From Stenotrophomonas panacihumi (GTDB taxonomy: Bacteria; Pseudomonadota; Gammaproteobacteria; Xanthomonadales; Xanthomonadaceae): a stretch of 64,000 nucleotides of DNA. The stretch is from assembly GCF_001431645.1 (NCBI RefSeq), contig NZ_LLXU01000076.1, positions 62,001-126,000 on the forward strand, written 5' to 3'. The position numbers and the translations under genes were made by a program. Positions 43,921 to 53,086 of the stretch are shown here, piece after piece (position 1 is the stretch's first letter; each line of letters opens with the position of its first letter). The notes under the pieces are model-generated. The model saw only the letters and a program-made list of their open reading frames with translations, ran no database searches and was not told where the DNA came from.

Positions 43921-46900
43921 TCAGAACTTGTAGCGCAGACCGAACATGTAGCGCGGACCCAGCTGGTCGACCGAATACAGCTGCTTCGAATTGCGGCCGT
44001 GCACCCGGGTGGTCTCGTTGGTGATGTTGATGCCTTCCACCGAGAGCGTCAGGTTTTCGGTCACGTCGTAGCTGATGTTCATGTCGAGCTGGCCGTAGGC
44101 CTCGGTGTACAGCGGGTTGGAACCCTTGCCGTCGCCCAGCGCGTTGAGGAACTCGTCACGCCAGTTGTACGCCGCGCGGATCGACCAGCCGTACTTCTCG
44201 TAGAACGCCACGAAGTTGGCCGAATCGCTCAGGCCGGTCAGCGCGAACTGCGTGCCCAGCGCCCCGTTGTTGTAGGTCAGGCCCGAATCCACCCAGGTGT
44301 AGTTCGCCGCCAGGCCGAAGCCCGATTCGCCGAACATGTGCTGGATGTTGAACTCCCAACCGTCCAGCTTGTCGGAGCGGTTGTTGACCGGCTGGGACAG
44401 GTTGAACGGGATGACCGGGTCGCCCGGCTGGCCCACGATGGTGCCCGCCGCCGCATTGACGCCAGGCTGGCCGTCGAAGTTGGCGAAGATGAAATCGCGG
44501 ATGCAGGGACGGTCGGTGCTGGCGCAGCCACCGGCGATGGCCGCGTTCCAGTACGCGCCGCCGGCCGGCGTATGCACGTTGTCATACGGGGTCTGCATGC
44601 TGCTCTGGGCGGCGATGAAGTTGTCGATCTTCTTGTGGAAGTAGCCCAGCGACATGTAGCTCGCGTCGGCGTAGTACCACTCGACCGACAGGTCGATGTT
44701 CGACGATTCCAGCGGCTTCAGCGCCGGGTTGCCGGACGAACCGCTGCCACCGTCGAAGCGGGCCACGCCGCCCAGCGAGGTCGCCGCGTTCAGGTCGCCC
44801 CAGTTCGGGCGGCCCAGCGTTTCGCTGTAGCTGGCGCGCAGCTTGACCGAGCTGGTCAGGTCCACGCCGATGTCCAGGTTCGGCAGCCAGTACTTGTACT
44901 CGCCATCGTCGCGGCGGAATTCCGAGCCGCTGTAGATGATGTTGAACTCGTTGGCACCGGCCCAGTTGATGCCCACCGGGGCCGGCTGCAGCGACTGCGC
45001 CTGCACCTTGGTTTCTTCGTAGCGGATGCCGGCCGCCACGCTCACCGGCAGGCCCCAGTCGAAGGTGTTGCTCCAGCTCAGGTACGCGCTGCGCGACTTT
45101 TCCTGCACGCGGCTGTCGCCGACGGTGCGGTTGGCCGTGCTGCCCGGCACCGGCTGGCCGGTGTAGTCGTACGAGGCCAGGTAGTCTTCCGCGCTGCCCT
45201 TGCCGGCGCGCACCCACGCATCGGCCGCCAGCTGGCGGACGGTGGCGAAGTCGAAGCCGAAGAAGTCATCGGTGAAGGCCGGGCTGCTCGCGCCGCCGAA
45301 CTGGTCGAAGTAGTCGCCCATGTGCTCGAGCTGCCACACCTCGTCCGGATAGTCGGCCGCGCTGGTCGCGCCGCCCCAGGTGTCGAGCTGGACGTTGGTG
45401 AAGGCCGAGCGGTTGTTGTAGGTGGTCGAGGCCACGCCGAAGTTCAACTTCGAGTAGTTCTCGAACACGAACTCGCCGCTGCCCTGCCACTGCTGGATCT
45501 CGGCGCGGTTGTAGTTGTTGCTGAACACCGAACCGGTGACGAGCATCTGCGACGGATCGATCGCGGTCATGCCGTTGGGCAGGATCAGCGTCAGGATCGG
45601 GAAATCACCGCTGAAGTCGGCGATGTTGCCGGCGCGGAAGAAGCCGGCGGCGCTGAGCGTGTTGCTCGAGCCGTACGGGCTGTCCGGCTTGGAGGTCGCC
45701 GAGGAGTCGTGGTAGTCCATGGTCAGGGTCAGCTGGTCGCTGACCTTCCATTCGACGTTGAAGCCCAGCGACTTGTTCTCGTGCTTGACCGCCGAATCGC
45801 CGGCGCCGTTGGCGAAGTCGGAATTGCCGTTGTAGAGCTCTTCGTAGTACAGCGGCGAGGAGCCCGAACCGGAGGTCCACGAACTTTCGTTCGGGGTCAT
45901 GTTGAACCACACCGACATGTCGTTGCGACGGGTGTGGATCTTGTTTTCCGAGTAGGTGTAATCCAGCGTCGCGGTCAGTTCGTCGATCGGGCGCCACTGC
46001 AGCACGGCCTGGCCGTTGGTGCGCTTGCGCTCGACCGAGTTGACGCTGTAGCCCAGGCTCTGCGGCATGGAGTACACATCGTTCGGGCCCGGGCGGTTGG
46101 TGATGTTCTCCGAACCTGGCTGGCCCGGCAGCGGCAGCGCCGAACCACCGCCGAGGCCGTCGGCGCGCGGGGTGTCGACGAACGGACGCCAGCCGTTGCC
46201 CGGGGCGACGAACGCCGAGGCCGAGCCGGAGTCACGCTCCTGGTAGCTGCCGCTGATGCCCAGGCCGAACTGGCCATCCTTCGAGGTGGTGCTGAAGATG
46301 CCCGACAGTTCCGGCGTCACCGAGCTGCCCTTCAGGCGGCTCGGCAGGTCGTCGTCGGAGGTGTCCCACACGCCCTTGGCGGCGGCGCTGGCGTGCGTGC
46401 CCGGGTTGTCGAGCGGACGCGCGGTGCGGATGTTGATGGTGGCGCCGATGCCGCCGGTCGGGATATCCGCGCGGCTGGTCTTGAAGACGTCGACCTCGGA
46501 GATCGACTCGGAGGCCAGGTCGCTGAATTCGAACGCGCGGCTGCCGGTCGAGGTCGGCATCTGCCGGCCGTTGAGCAGCACGAGGTTGAAGTCCGGGCCC
46601 ATGCCGCGCACGGTCACGCGCGAGCCTTCGCCGTTGCTGCGGTCGATGGACACGCCGGAGATGCGCTGCAGCGACTCGGCCAGGTTCGAATCAGGGAACT
46701 TGCCGATGTCCTCGGCCACGATGCCGTCGACGACACCCTGCGCATCGCGCTTGAGGTTCATCGACGAGGTGAGGCTGCCGCGGATGCCGGTGACCTGCAC
46801 GGTGTCCAGCGTGGTGGCCGGATCCTGCGTGGAGGCGGTGGCGCCGGTGCCGACCTGGGTGCTGCTGGTCGGCGGATTGGCGTCCTGGGCAAAGGCCGGG

Positions 46901-46968
46901 CCCGCGAGGGCAACCATCATGGCCGATGCCAGAACACGCTTCTTGGGTACGAACTGCACTTGCTTCAT
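43921..46968 (-). CDS. TonB-dependent outer-membrane receptor heading the halogenase operon
   Basis: The protein has 1015 residues from the ATG at 46968, with GGAAG upstream; the frame is open to 47061. A Sec signal ends at AGPAFAQ. The TonB-box-like TLDTVQVTGIRG precedes the plug (AEDIGKFPDSNLAESLQRIS, VTVRGMGPDFNLVLLNGRQM). The barrel closes with YMFGLRYKF. It is the first gene of a seven-gene minus-strand operon with two halogenases, SapC, a cupin-like protein, a hydrolase and a small membrane protein. The presence of a glycoside hydrolase suggests a glycoside or glycan ligand (inference). Confidence 0.92.
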   Translation of the reverse strand: MKQVQFVPKKRVLASAMMVALAGPAFAQDANPPTSSTQVGTGATASTQDPATTLDTVQVTGIRGSLTSSMNLKRDAQGVVDGIVAEDIGKFPDSNLAESLQRISGVSIDRSNGEGSRVTVRGMGPDFNLVLLNGRQMPTSTGSRAFEFSDLASESISEVDVFKTSRADIPTGGIGATINIRTARPLDNPGTHASAAAKGVWDTSDDDLPSRLKGSSVTPELSGIFSTTSKDGQFGLGISGSYQERDSGSASAFVAPGNGWRPFVDTPRADGLGGGSALPLPGQPGSENITNRPGPNDVYSMPQSLGYSVNSVERKRTNGQAVLQWRPIDELTATLDYTYSENKIHTRRNDMSVWFNMTPNESSWTSGSGSSPLYYEELYNGNSDFANGAGDSAVKHENKSLGFNVEWKVSDQLTLTMDYHDSSATSKPDSPYGSSNTLSAAGFFRAGNIADFSGDFPILTLILPNGMTAIDPSQMLVTGSVFSNNYNRAEIQQWQGSGEFVFENYSKLNFGVASTTYNNRSAFTNVQLDTWGGATSAADYPDEVWQLEHMGDYFDQFGGASSPAFTDDFFGFDFATVRQLAADAWVRAGKGSAEDYLASYDYTGQPVPGSTANRTVGDSRVQEKSRSAYLSWSNTFDWGLPVSVAAGIRYEETKVQAQSLQPAPVGINWAGANEFNIIYSGSEFRRDDGEYKYWLPNLDIGVDLTSSVKLRASYSETLGRPNWGDLNAATSLGGVARFDGGSGSSGNPALKPLESSNIDLSVEWYYADASYMSLGYFHKKIDNFIAAQSSMQTPYDNVHTPAGGAYWNAAIAGGCASTDRPCIRDFIFANFDGQPGVNAAAGTIVGQPGDPVIPFNLSQPVNNRSDKLDGWEFNIQHMFGESGFGLAANYTWVDSGLTYNNGALGTQFALTGLSDSANFVAFYEKYGWSIRAAYNWRDEFLNALGDGKGSNPLYTEAYGQLDMNISYDVTENLTLSVEGINITNETTRVHGRNSKQLYSVDQLGPRYMFGLRYKF

Positions 46969-47202
46969 GGAACTTCCCTCCCCGGAGTCGCGATGACGTG
47001 CTGTGGTGCTGCGTCTGTTGTCGCGCCATAGCCGCAACGCGCAGCTATAGCTGGAACTCATAAGTTCGGGGCGGATTGGAATCGCAATCTGACAGCGTTG
47101 TCAAACTTTGCGAAAAAACTGCAATGAATTCGCCATGAATCGTAAAAAACGCCTTAAAACGATGTTGCGGCGCAGCGCGCGGTGCGCGGAAAGTGCCTGA
47201 TT

Positions 47203-47218
47203 CTGTTAGCGTTAACAG
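47203..47218. promoter_or_regulatory. LacI-type operator candidate upstream of the halogenase-operon receptor
   Basis: CTGTTAGCGTTAACAG is a 16-base inverted repeat with one mismatched pair and the central CG usual for LacI-family sites. It is about 235 bases upstream of the receptor start, inside a 318-base gap that otherwise shows only a possible -35 TTGACA on the minus strand at 47104-47099. No lacI gene lies next to it, so the regulator would act from elsewhere. Confidence 0.5.
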
Positions 47219-47286
47219 TCCGGGCCACGGCCATGTCCGCAATTGACCGCGTTGTCCGAAAACGGCGGTTCGGGCGGCGTCCGGGA

Positions 47287-48252
47287 TCAGCCGGCCGGCA
47301 GGCGGTGCACTTCGACGGTGACGTGCACCAGTTCCTCGTGGATGGCGAGCATGGCGCGGAAGTCGTCCGCCCCCAGCGGGCTGTCGGTCACCAGCGACAC
47401 CACGCAGGCGAACTTGCCGCGCCCCACCTTCCACACGTGCAGGTCGCTGATCCGCGCGCGCACGTCGCCCTGCTCGATCACCTCGCGCACTTCCTCCACC
47501 ACGGGCGCGTCCATTTCCGCGTCCAGCAGCACGCGGCCGCTGCTGCGCAGCAGGCCCCAGGCCCACACCGTGACCAGCACCGCGCCGGCCAGGCCCATCA
47601 CCGGGTCGAGCCAGCGCGCGCCGAGGTACATGCCGCCCAGCAGCGCGACGATGGCCAGCACCGAGGTCGCCGCGTCGGCGATCACATGCAGGTAGGCCGA
47701 GCGCTGGTTGAGGTCGTGGTGATGGTGGTGATGGCCATGGTCGTGGTCATGGTCGTGAGCATCGCCGTGGTGATGGCCGTGGTCATGCCCATGGTCGTGG
47801 TCGCGCAACCACCAGGCGCACAGCAGGTTCACCGCCAGGCCGACGACGGCGATGGCGATCGCCTCGCGGTAATGGATCGGGCTGGGGGTGATGAGCCGCT
47901 CGACGGACTGGAAAGCCATCAGCCCGGCGACCACCAGCAGCAGGATGGCACTCGTGTAGCCGCCGAGGATCTCGATCTTCCAGGTGCCGAAGGCAAAGCG
48001 CCCATCGCCCGCATAGCGCCGCGCGCAGGCATAGGCGAAGGCGGACAGGCCCAGCGCCAGCGCGTGCGAGCTCATGTGCCAGCCATCGGCCAGCACCGCC
48101 ATCGAGTTGAACCACCAGCCGCCGCTGATCTCCACGACCATCATGGCCAGGGTCAGCCACATCGCGCGGCGGGCGGCACGTTCGGCGCCGGCGTTGCCGG
48201 TGTCGAAGGCATGGGAATGGCGGCGTTGCGCGGCGGCGGCTTCAAGCGACAT
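47287..48252 (-). CDS. dmeF: DmeF-type cation diffusion facilitator (Co/Ni efflux)
   Basis: The 321-residue protein has six membrane helices and a very His/Asp-rich cytoplasmic loop between helices 4 and 5 (residues 150-178). Transport-site residues are present in SMAVLADGWHMSSHALALG and HVIADAATSVLAI. A C-terminal metal-binding domain contains ISDLHVWKVG. It is divergent from an RcnR/CsoR-family gene, with a shared operator in the 55 bases between them. This arrangement matches dmeRF systems for cobalt and nickel export; zinc cannot be excluded. Confidence 0.9.
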   Translation of the reverse strand: MSLEAAAAQRRHSHAFDTGNAGAERAARRAMWLTLAMMVVEISGGWWFNSMAVLADGWHMSSHALALGLSAFAYACARRYAGDGRFAFGTWKIEILGGYTSAILLLVVAGLMAFQSVERLITPSPIHYREAIAIAVVGLAVNLLCAWWLRDHDHGHDHGHHHGDAHDHDHDHGHHHHHHDLNQRSAYLHVIADAATSVLAIVALLGGMYLGARWLDPVMGLAGAVLVTVWAWGLLRSSGRVLLDAEMDAPVVEEVREVIEQGDVRARISDLHVWKVGRGKFACVVSLVTDSPLGADDFRAMLAIHEELVHVTVEVHRLPAG

Positions 48253-48276
48253 GGGAGATCCGGTGGGGTTTGCCTG

Positions 48277-48295
48277 TATACCCCCCTAGGGTATA
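48277..48295. promoter_or_regulatory. Operator for the DmeR/RcnR-type repressor
   Basis: TATACCCCCCTAGGGTATA is an inverted repeat (TATACCC/GGGTATA) around a six-C tract. This is the pattern bound by RcnR/CsoR-family nickel-cobalt sensors and resembles the operator described for rhizobial dmeR. It lies between the divergent dmeF and dmeR starts and could control both. Confidence 0.75.
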
Positions 48296-48307
48296 TCGTC
48301 CGGCCCC

Positions 48308-48580
48308 ATGGCGCACATCTCCCACAACAAGAAAGCCCTGCTCACCCGCATCCGCCGCATCGCCGGGCAGGTCGCCGGGCTGGAAAAAGCCCTGCTCGAA
48401 GATGCCGACTGCGGCGACGTGCTCGTGCAGATCGCCGCGGCCAAGGGCGCCATGCATGCGTTGATGATGGAGGTGCTGGTCGGGCACCTGGAGGAACACG
48501 TCGTCGCCGAGCCGGATGCCGGCAAGCGGCGCGAAGAGGCCGAGCTGGTCGCGCGCCTGATGAAGGGTTTCGGCAAGTAG
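48308..48580 (+). CDS. dmeR: DmeR/RcnR-family metal-responsive repressor
   Basis: The 90-residue all-helical protein has the family motif LLTRIRRIAGQVAGLEKALL. Likely metal ligands are His3 near the N-terminus, Cys35 in DADCGDVL and a His in GAMHALMMEV, as in RcnR/DmeR. It starts 12 bases after the operator and diverges from dmeF. Binding of cobalt or nickel should release DNA and permit efflux. The untranslated leader is very short. Confidence 0.9.
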   Translation: MAHISHNKKALLTRIRRIAGQVAGLEKALLEDADCGDVLVQIAAAKGAMHALMMEVLVGHLEEHVVAEPDAGKRREEAELVARLMKGFGK

Positions 48581-48588
48581 CCGCGCCC

Positions 48589-48622
48589 GGCAGGATGCCC
48601 CCGCGCGCGGAGGCACCCTGCC
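48589..48622. terminator. Possible bidirectional hairpin between dmeR and the TonB receptor gene
   Basis: GGCAGG-A-TGCC pairs with GGCA-C-CCTGCC (ten pairs, one mismatch) in the short convergent gap. No clear T-run follows, so termination strength is uncertain. Confidence 0.35.
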
Positions 48623-48634
48623 CTTCATCGCGAA

Positions 48635-51247
48635 TCAGAACTTACAGCCCGCCCGCACGTACCAGAAGCCGCCGGCGAAGCCGTACGGCGAATGCACCGG
48701 GTATTCCGCGCCGGCGATATCGGACCACGGGTTCTTGTCCGGGGTCTCGTCGAACAGGTTCTGCGCGCCCACGTTGACGTACATGCCATTGGCGAACTTC
48801 CAACCCACCTCCGCGTCCACGATCAGCCGCGCGTCGCCGTAGATCGGCAGGCCGCCATCGGCCGCGGAGATCACCCCGCTGTCGAGGTGGTCCTCGTACC
48901 ACGAGCCGTAATAGCCGAGCCGCAGGTTGGCGTGGAAGACCTGACGCTGGTGGTTGATGCTGAAGTAGCCCTTGGTCTTGGGCAGCGAGTTCTCCAGCTT
49001 GTACACGCGCGCCTCGTCCACGAAGTCGGCGTTGTAGCTGTCCACCTGGGTGCGGTTCCAGTTCATCGCCAGCGAGTAGGTCGTCTCCCCGCCCCACTGT
49101 TCGACCTGGTAGCTGGTCACCAGGTCCACGCCGCTGGTGGTGGTGTCGAAGGCATTGCCGAAATACGTCACCGAGGAGATCGACGCCGCTTCCGGGTTGC
49201 CGGCCGCCACCAGCGCGGCGCGCTCGGCGTCGGTGAGGTCGAAGCTGGTGCTCAGCGCGATGCGGTCCTCCACCTCGATGCGGTAACCATCCAGCGTCAC
49301 CAGCCACGGGCCTTCGCTGTAGACGAACCCCAGCGAATAGTTCTTCGACTCCTCCGGCGTCAGCGGCTTGGCGCCCTTCAGTTCGGCGATGGGGTTGGTC
49401 GGCGGCAACGTGGCGATGTCCACCAGCCCGGTGCCGGCGAACACCGTGCTGATCTGGCTCACGTTGGCCTGGCCCGGCGTGGGCGCGCGGAAGCCGGTGC
49501 TGATTGCCCCGCGCATCGCGAACGCCGGGGTGAAGTCGAAGCGACCGGTGAGCTTGCCCTTGGTGGTGCTGCCGAAGTCGTCGTAGTCCTCGTGGCGCAC
49601 GGCCGCGGCCAGCAGCAGCTGCTCGGTCACCTGCCCTTCCAGGTCTAGGTAGACCGCCCAGTTCTTGCGGTCGAACGTGCCGGCGGTGCGCGGGCTGAAG
49701 CCGTTGAAGCCGTTGGAACCCAGCGCGAAGCCCTGGTCGGTCAGCGGGCCGATCGCCGTGGAGGCCGCGTCGCCGGCCTTGATCTGGAACTCCTCCTTGC
49801 GCCACTCGGCGCCGGCGCTCAACCGCAGCGGCTGCACCAGGAAGCTGGTTTCCACGTCCTTGCCGACGTCGAAGTTGAAGCCGGTTTCGGTCTGCGTGTT
49901 GCCACCGGGGTTGAAGCGGAAGCCGTCCGGCTGGTCGGGGCCGAGCGAGGCGTTGACCGTGTTGTAGATGAAGAAGTCGATGTTGTTGCGGCCGTAGGTG
50001 CCGCTGACATCCCAATGCCAGCCATCGCCCCACATGCCCTTGATGCCGGCCACCACCGAGCTGTCTTCCAGGTCGCCGCCGAAGCGCGGGGTGAAGCCGC
50101 CGGGAAACATCGACAGGAAACTGAAGCAGTTGGCCGGCATCGCGCCGGCCGCGGCGCTGACCGTGCTGTACGGGAGCAGGTTGCCGTCGCCATCGCGCAG
50201 GGCAATGGTCGGGCAACCGCCGGCCCCGGTGAGGTCGCCCACCAGCAGGGTTTCGCCGCCGTCGTTGGAATACACGCCGGAACGCGCGCTCGGGTCGCGG
50301 TAGTAGAAGCCGCCATCCACGCGCCGCTTGGCGTAGTTGCCGAACAGGTACAGGTCCACGCTGTCGCCGGTATAGCCGAGGTTGGCGACGAACTTCAGGT
50401 CGTCCTTCACCTTGGGCGAGCCCCAGATCTGCGCGGGATCCTGCACGTCCGGGTAGCCGGCCGCGGCATCGGCGGCGGCATCGGCGCGTTGCACGCTGCG
50501 CGAGGTGTCGTCGGCCTCGCGCCATTCGGCGGTCAGCGTGGCGAAGCCGCGCGAGGTCAGCGGCAGGCCGATCTGCGCCGAGTACTGCGTGGTCAGGCCG
50601 TCGCCGGCGTAGTACTGGCCGGTGAAGACCTCGAACTGACCGCCGTGGTCCAGCCGTTTGAGGTTGAAGTTGATCACGCCGGCGATGGCGTCCGAGCCGT
50701 ACTGCGCGGCGGCGCCGTCGCGCAGCACTTCCACCTGGTCCAGCGCCAGCGACGGGAACACCGACAGGTCCGGCCCTTGCGAGCCATCGGACAGACCGTG
50801 GCCGAGGAAGGTGATCACCGCCGAACGGTGGAAGCGCTTGCCGTTGACCAGCACCAGCGTGTTGTCCGGGGGCAGCCCGCGCAGGTTGGCCGGGCGGATC
50901 AGGCTGGCGGCGTCGTCGATGGGAATGGTGCTGACGTTGAACGACGGCACCAGCACGCGCAGCTGGTCGAGCGCGTCGGTGGCGCCCTGGCTGCGGAATT
51001 CCTCCGCGGTGATGATGTCGATCGGTACGGCGGAAGAAGCGACGCTGCGCGGTTGCCCGCGGCTGCCCAGCACGGAGACGGTTTCAAGGGTGGTCGGCGG
51101 TCCACTGCCGGATTGCGGATCCTCCGGCTCCGCCGCGCGGCTTTCGGCGGCGGGTGCGCTGGCCACGAGGATGGCCAGGGCAAAGGTCACGGCTGACGCC
51201 AGTTTCGCTTTCGGAACTCGGGAGTACGGAAGTACGTGCTTGCCCAT
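48635..51247 (-). CDS. TonB-dependent outer-membrane receptor
   Basis: The protein has 870 residues with a signal peptide ending near ESRAA. The TonB-box-like TTLETVSVLGSRG is followed by a plug with NLRGLPPDNTLVLVNGKRFH and DGAAAQYGSDAIAGVINF, the pattern of the smaller TonB receptors without an N-terminal extension. The barrel ends in YVRAGCKF. The ATG at 51247 has an AAGGGGAC-type binding site. It is not in an operon: it converges with dmeR and diverges from a haloperoxidase-like gene. The ligand cannot be told from sequence. Confidence 0.92.
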   Translation of the reverse strand: MGKHVLPYSRVPKAKLASAVTFALAILVASAPAAESRAAEPEDPQSGSGPPTTLETVSVLGSRGQPRSVASSAVPIDIITAEEFRSQGATDALDQLRVLVPSFNVSTIPIDDAASLIRPANLRGLPPDNTLVLVNGKRFHRSAVITFLGHGLSDGSQGPDLSVFPSLALDQVEVLRDGAAAQYGSDAIAGVINFNLKRLDHGGQFEVFTGQYYAGDGLTTQYSAQIGLPLTSRGFATLTAEWREADDTSRSVQRADAAADAAAGYPDVQDPAQIWGSPKVKDDLKFVANLGYTGDSVDLYLFGNYAKRRVDGGFYYRDPSARSGVYSNDGGETLLVGDLTGAGGCPTIALRDGDGNLLPYSTVSAAAGAMPANCFSFLSMFPGGFTPRFGGDLEDSSVVAGIKGMWGDGWHWDVSGTYGRNNIDFFIYNTVNASLGPDQPDGFRFNPGGNTQTETGFNFDVGKDVETSFLVQPLRLSAGAEWRKEEFQIKAGDAASTAIGPLTDQGFALGSNGFNGFSPRTAGTFDRKNWAVYLDLEGQVTEQLLLAAAVRHEDYDDFGSTTKGKLTGRFDFTPAFAMRGAISTGFRAPTPGQANVSQISTVFAGTGLVDIATLPPTNPIAELKGAKPLTPEESKNYSLGFVYSEGPWLVTLDGYRIEVEDRIALSTSFDLTDAERAALVAAGNPEAASISSVTYFGNAFDTTTSGVDLVTSYQVEQWGGETTYSLAMNWNRTQVDSYNADFVDEARVYKLENSLPKTKGYFSINHQRQVFHANLRLGYYGSWYEDHLDSGVISAADGGLPIYGDARLIVDAEVGWKFANGMYVNVGAQNLFDETPDKNPWSDIAGAEYPVHSPYGFAGGFWYVRAGCKF

Positions 51248-51529
51248 GCGTGCGTCCCCTTGACGATGTGGGTGGTGTGTTTCCGCTAATGCGCTCCTGA
51301 TGGCTGTTGCGTGCGCCCGGCACGCCCCTTCGCGCCGTGCTGCACTGCGTCAATTCGTAACAAGGATTTCACGGGTTGGCAATAAGGGGCTGCTAGCCGA
51401 CCTGAAGGAACGTGCGCCCCGTCACCCCTGCCCGTCCCGGGCCGCCTGCGCACATCCATGCAAGCGGGACGAACGGCGCCCGGCGTCTACTGCCGCGGTC
51501 GTCATCCCCCTCCCCGACAGGAGTCCCCC

Positions 51530-52522
51530 ATGCATTCCTCCAGCGAATCGTCCCCCGACGATCCGGGCCGCCGTGGCTTCCTGGCCACGTCCGCCGGCCT
51601 GGCCGCGGCGCTGGCCGCGTCCTCGATCGGCTTCGGCCTGCCCGGCGGCGCGCGCGCCGCTACCCCCTCTTCTTCCACACCCCACGGAGCCCGTTCCATG
51701 AGCCATTTCGTCACCGTCAAGGACGGCGCGCAGATCTTCTACAAGGACTGGGGCACCGGCCAGCCGGTCGTGTTCGCCCACGGCTGGCCGCTCAGCGCCG
51801 ATGCCTGGGACCCGCAGATGCTGTTCATGGGCCAGCACGGCTACCGCGTCGTCGCGCACGACCGCCGCAGCCACGGCCGCTCCAGCCAGACCTGGGACGG
51901 CAACAACATGGACACCTATGCCGATGACCTGGCGGCGGTGATCGAGAAGCTCGACCTGAAGGACATCATCCTGGTCGGCCATTCCACCGGCGGTGGCGAG
52001 ATCGCGCATTACGTCGGCCGACATGGCACCAAGCGCGTGGCCAAAATGGTGCTGGTCGGCGCAGTGCCGCCGCTGATGCTCAAGACCCCGGCCAACCCGA
52101 ACGGCACCCCGCTGAGCGTGTTCGACGGCATCCGCGCCGGCACCGCGGGCGACCGCTCGCAGTTCTTCCAGGACCTGGCCACGCCGTTCTTCGGCGCCAA
52201 CCGCGCCGGCAACAAGGTCACCCAGGGCATGCGCGATTCGTTCTGGCTGCAGGGCATGGCCGGTGGCGTGAAGGGCCAGTACGACTGCATCCACGAGTTC
52301 TCCGAGGTGGACTACACCCCGGACCTGAAGAAGATCGACGTGCCGGCGCTGGTGGTGCACGGCGACGACGACCAGATCGTGCCGATCGATGCCTCCGCGC
52401 GGCTGTCTTCCAAGCTCATCAAGGGTGCGCAGCTGAAGATCTACCCGGGCGCGCCGCACGGCCTGACCGTCACCCACGCCGGGCAGTTCAACCAGGACCT
52501 GCTGGCCTTCGCCAAGGCCTGA
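51530..52522 (+). CDS. Tat-exported alpha/beta hydrolase (non-haem haloperoxidase-like)
   Basis: The protein has 330 residues from the ATG at 51530, which has AGGAG six bases upstream. A twin-arginine signal ([19 protein letters not shown]) covers residues 12-45. The catalytic domain shows [15 protein letters not shown], the nucleophile Ser in [14 protein letters not shown], Asp in [11 protein letters not shown] and His in [10 protein letters not shown]. This is the perhydrolase/chloroperoxidase branch. A second ATG at 51698, with GGAG nine bases upstream, marks the usual start of the unexported family members, so a cytoplasmic form is possible. A terminator follows. Confidence 0.88.
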   Translation: MHSSSESSPDDPGRRGFLATSAGLAAALAASSIGFGLPGGARAATPSSSTPHGARSMSHFVTVKDGAQIFYKDWGTGQPVVFAHGWPLSADAWDPQMLFMGQHGYRVVAHDRRSHGRSSQTWDGNNMDTYADDLAAVIEKLDLKDIILVGHSTGGGEIAHYVGRHGTKRVAKMVLVGAVPPLMLKTPANPNGTPLSVFDGIRAGTAGDRSQFFQDLATPFFGANRAGNKVTQGMRDSFWLQGMAGGVKGQYDCIHEFSEVDYTPDLKKIDVPALVVHGDDDQIVPIDASARLSSKLIKGAQLKIYPGAPHGLTVTHAGQFNQDLLAFAKA

Positions 52523-52528
52523 GCCACG

Positions 52529-52557
52529 AAAAGGCCGGCAGCGATGCCGGCCCTTTT
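52529..52557. terminator. Bidirectional intrinsic terminator
   Basis: AAAA-GGCCGGC, a six-base loop and GCCGGCC-C-TTTT form a stem with A-run and T-run on either side. It can serve the hydrolase gene on the plus strand and the AraC gene on the minus strand. Confidence 0.75.
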
Positions 52558-52600
52558 CATGGGCGCAACGACGGCCGTGGCCGCGCGGCGATGCCGGCGT

Positions 52601-52981
52601 TCAGGCCGCCCGTGCCGCCGCCGCATAACGGGCCGGCGTGCAACCGGTGGCGCGACGGAAGCTGCGCACGAAATGGCTCTGGTCGAAGAAGCACAAGTCA
52701 CTGGCGACCTGGCACACCTTGCGGCCGCCCTCGCGCAGCAGGTGCCGTGCCTGTTCGATGCGGCGCTGGCGCAGGTATTCCATCGGGCTCAGGCCGGTAT
52801 GCGCGCGGAAGGTGCGCGCGAAGTGAAAGCGGCTCATGCACGCCGCGGCGGCCAGCTGTTCGACGCACACCGGTTCGTAGAGGTGCTGCTCGATGTAATC
52901 GATTGCCCGCCGCACGGCGCGCGGCCAGCTGGCGTCGAGGTCGGGGACGGTGGCGATGAAATGCGGCAGGTGGGCGGCCAT
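52601..52981 (-). CDS. Short AraC-family transcriptional regulator
   Basis: The 126-residue protein consists almost only of the AraC/XylS DNA-binding domain. The two helix-turn-helix motifs are CVEQLAAAACMSRFHFARTF and VCQVASDLCFFDQSHFVRSF, ending in TGCTPARYA. The ATG at 52981 has GGAG seven bases upstream. No ligand-binding domain is present. It converges on the haloperoxidase-like gene and may regulate that gene or respond by changes in its own amount, as SoxS/MarA-type proteins do; this is speculative. Confidence 0.88.
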   Translation of the reverse strand: MAAHLPHFIATVPDLDASWPRAVRRAIDYIEQHLYEPVCVEQLAAAACMSRFHFARTFRAHTGLSPMEYLRQRRIEQARHLLREGGRKVCQVASDLCFFDQSHFVRSFRRATGCTPARYAAAARAA

Positions 52982-53086
52982 CGCACGTCTCCATTCGTGG
53001 GCGACCCATCGTCGCTTGCGCACCGCGGGCGCCCTACCCTCGTTGGTGCGGCGCAGCGCCCCCTCTTTCGGGTTAAGACCTTGGTG

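Noticed and set aside
43504-47031. Plus-strand open frame of 1175 codons opposite receptor 2 and halogenase 2
   Set aside because: It is antisense to two clear genes and has no domain, so a GC-driven shadow.
47700-47800. Short repeated catggtcgtgg-like units resembling a tandem repeat
   Set aside because: They encode the His/Asp-rich metal-binding loop of the DmeF transporter and so are coding, not an independent repeat.
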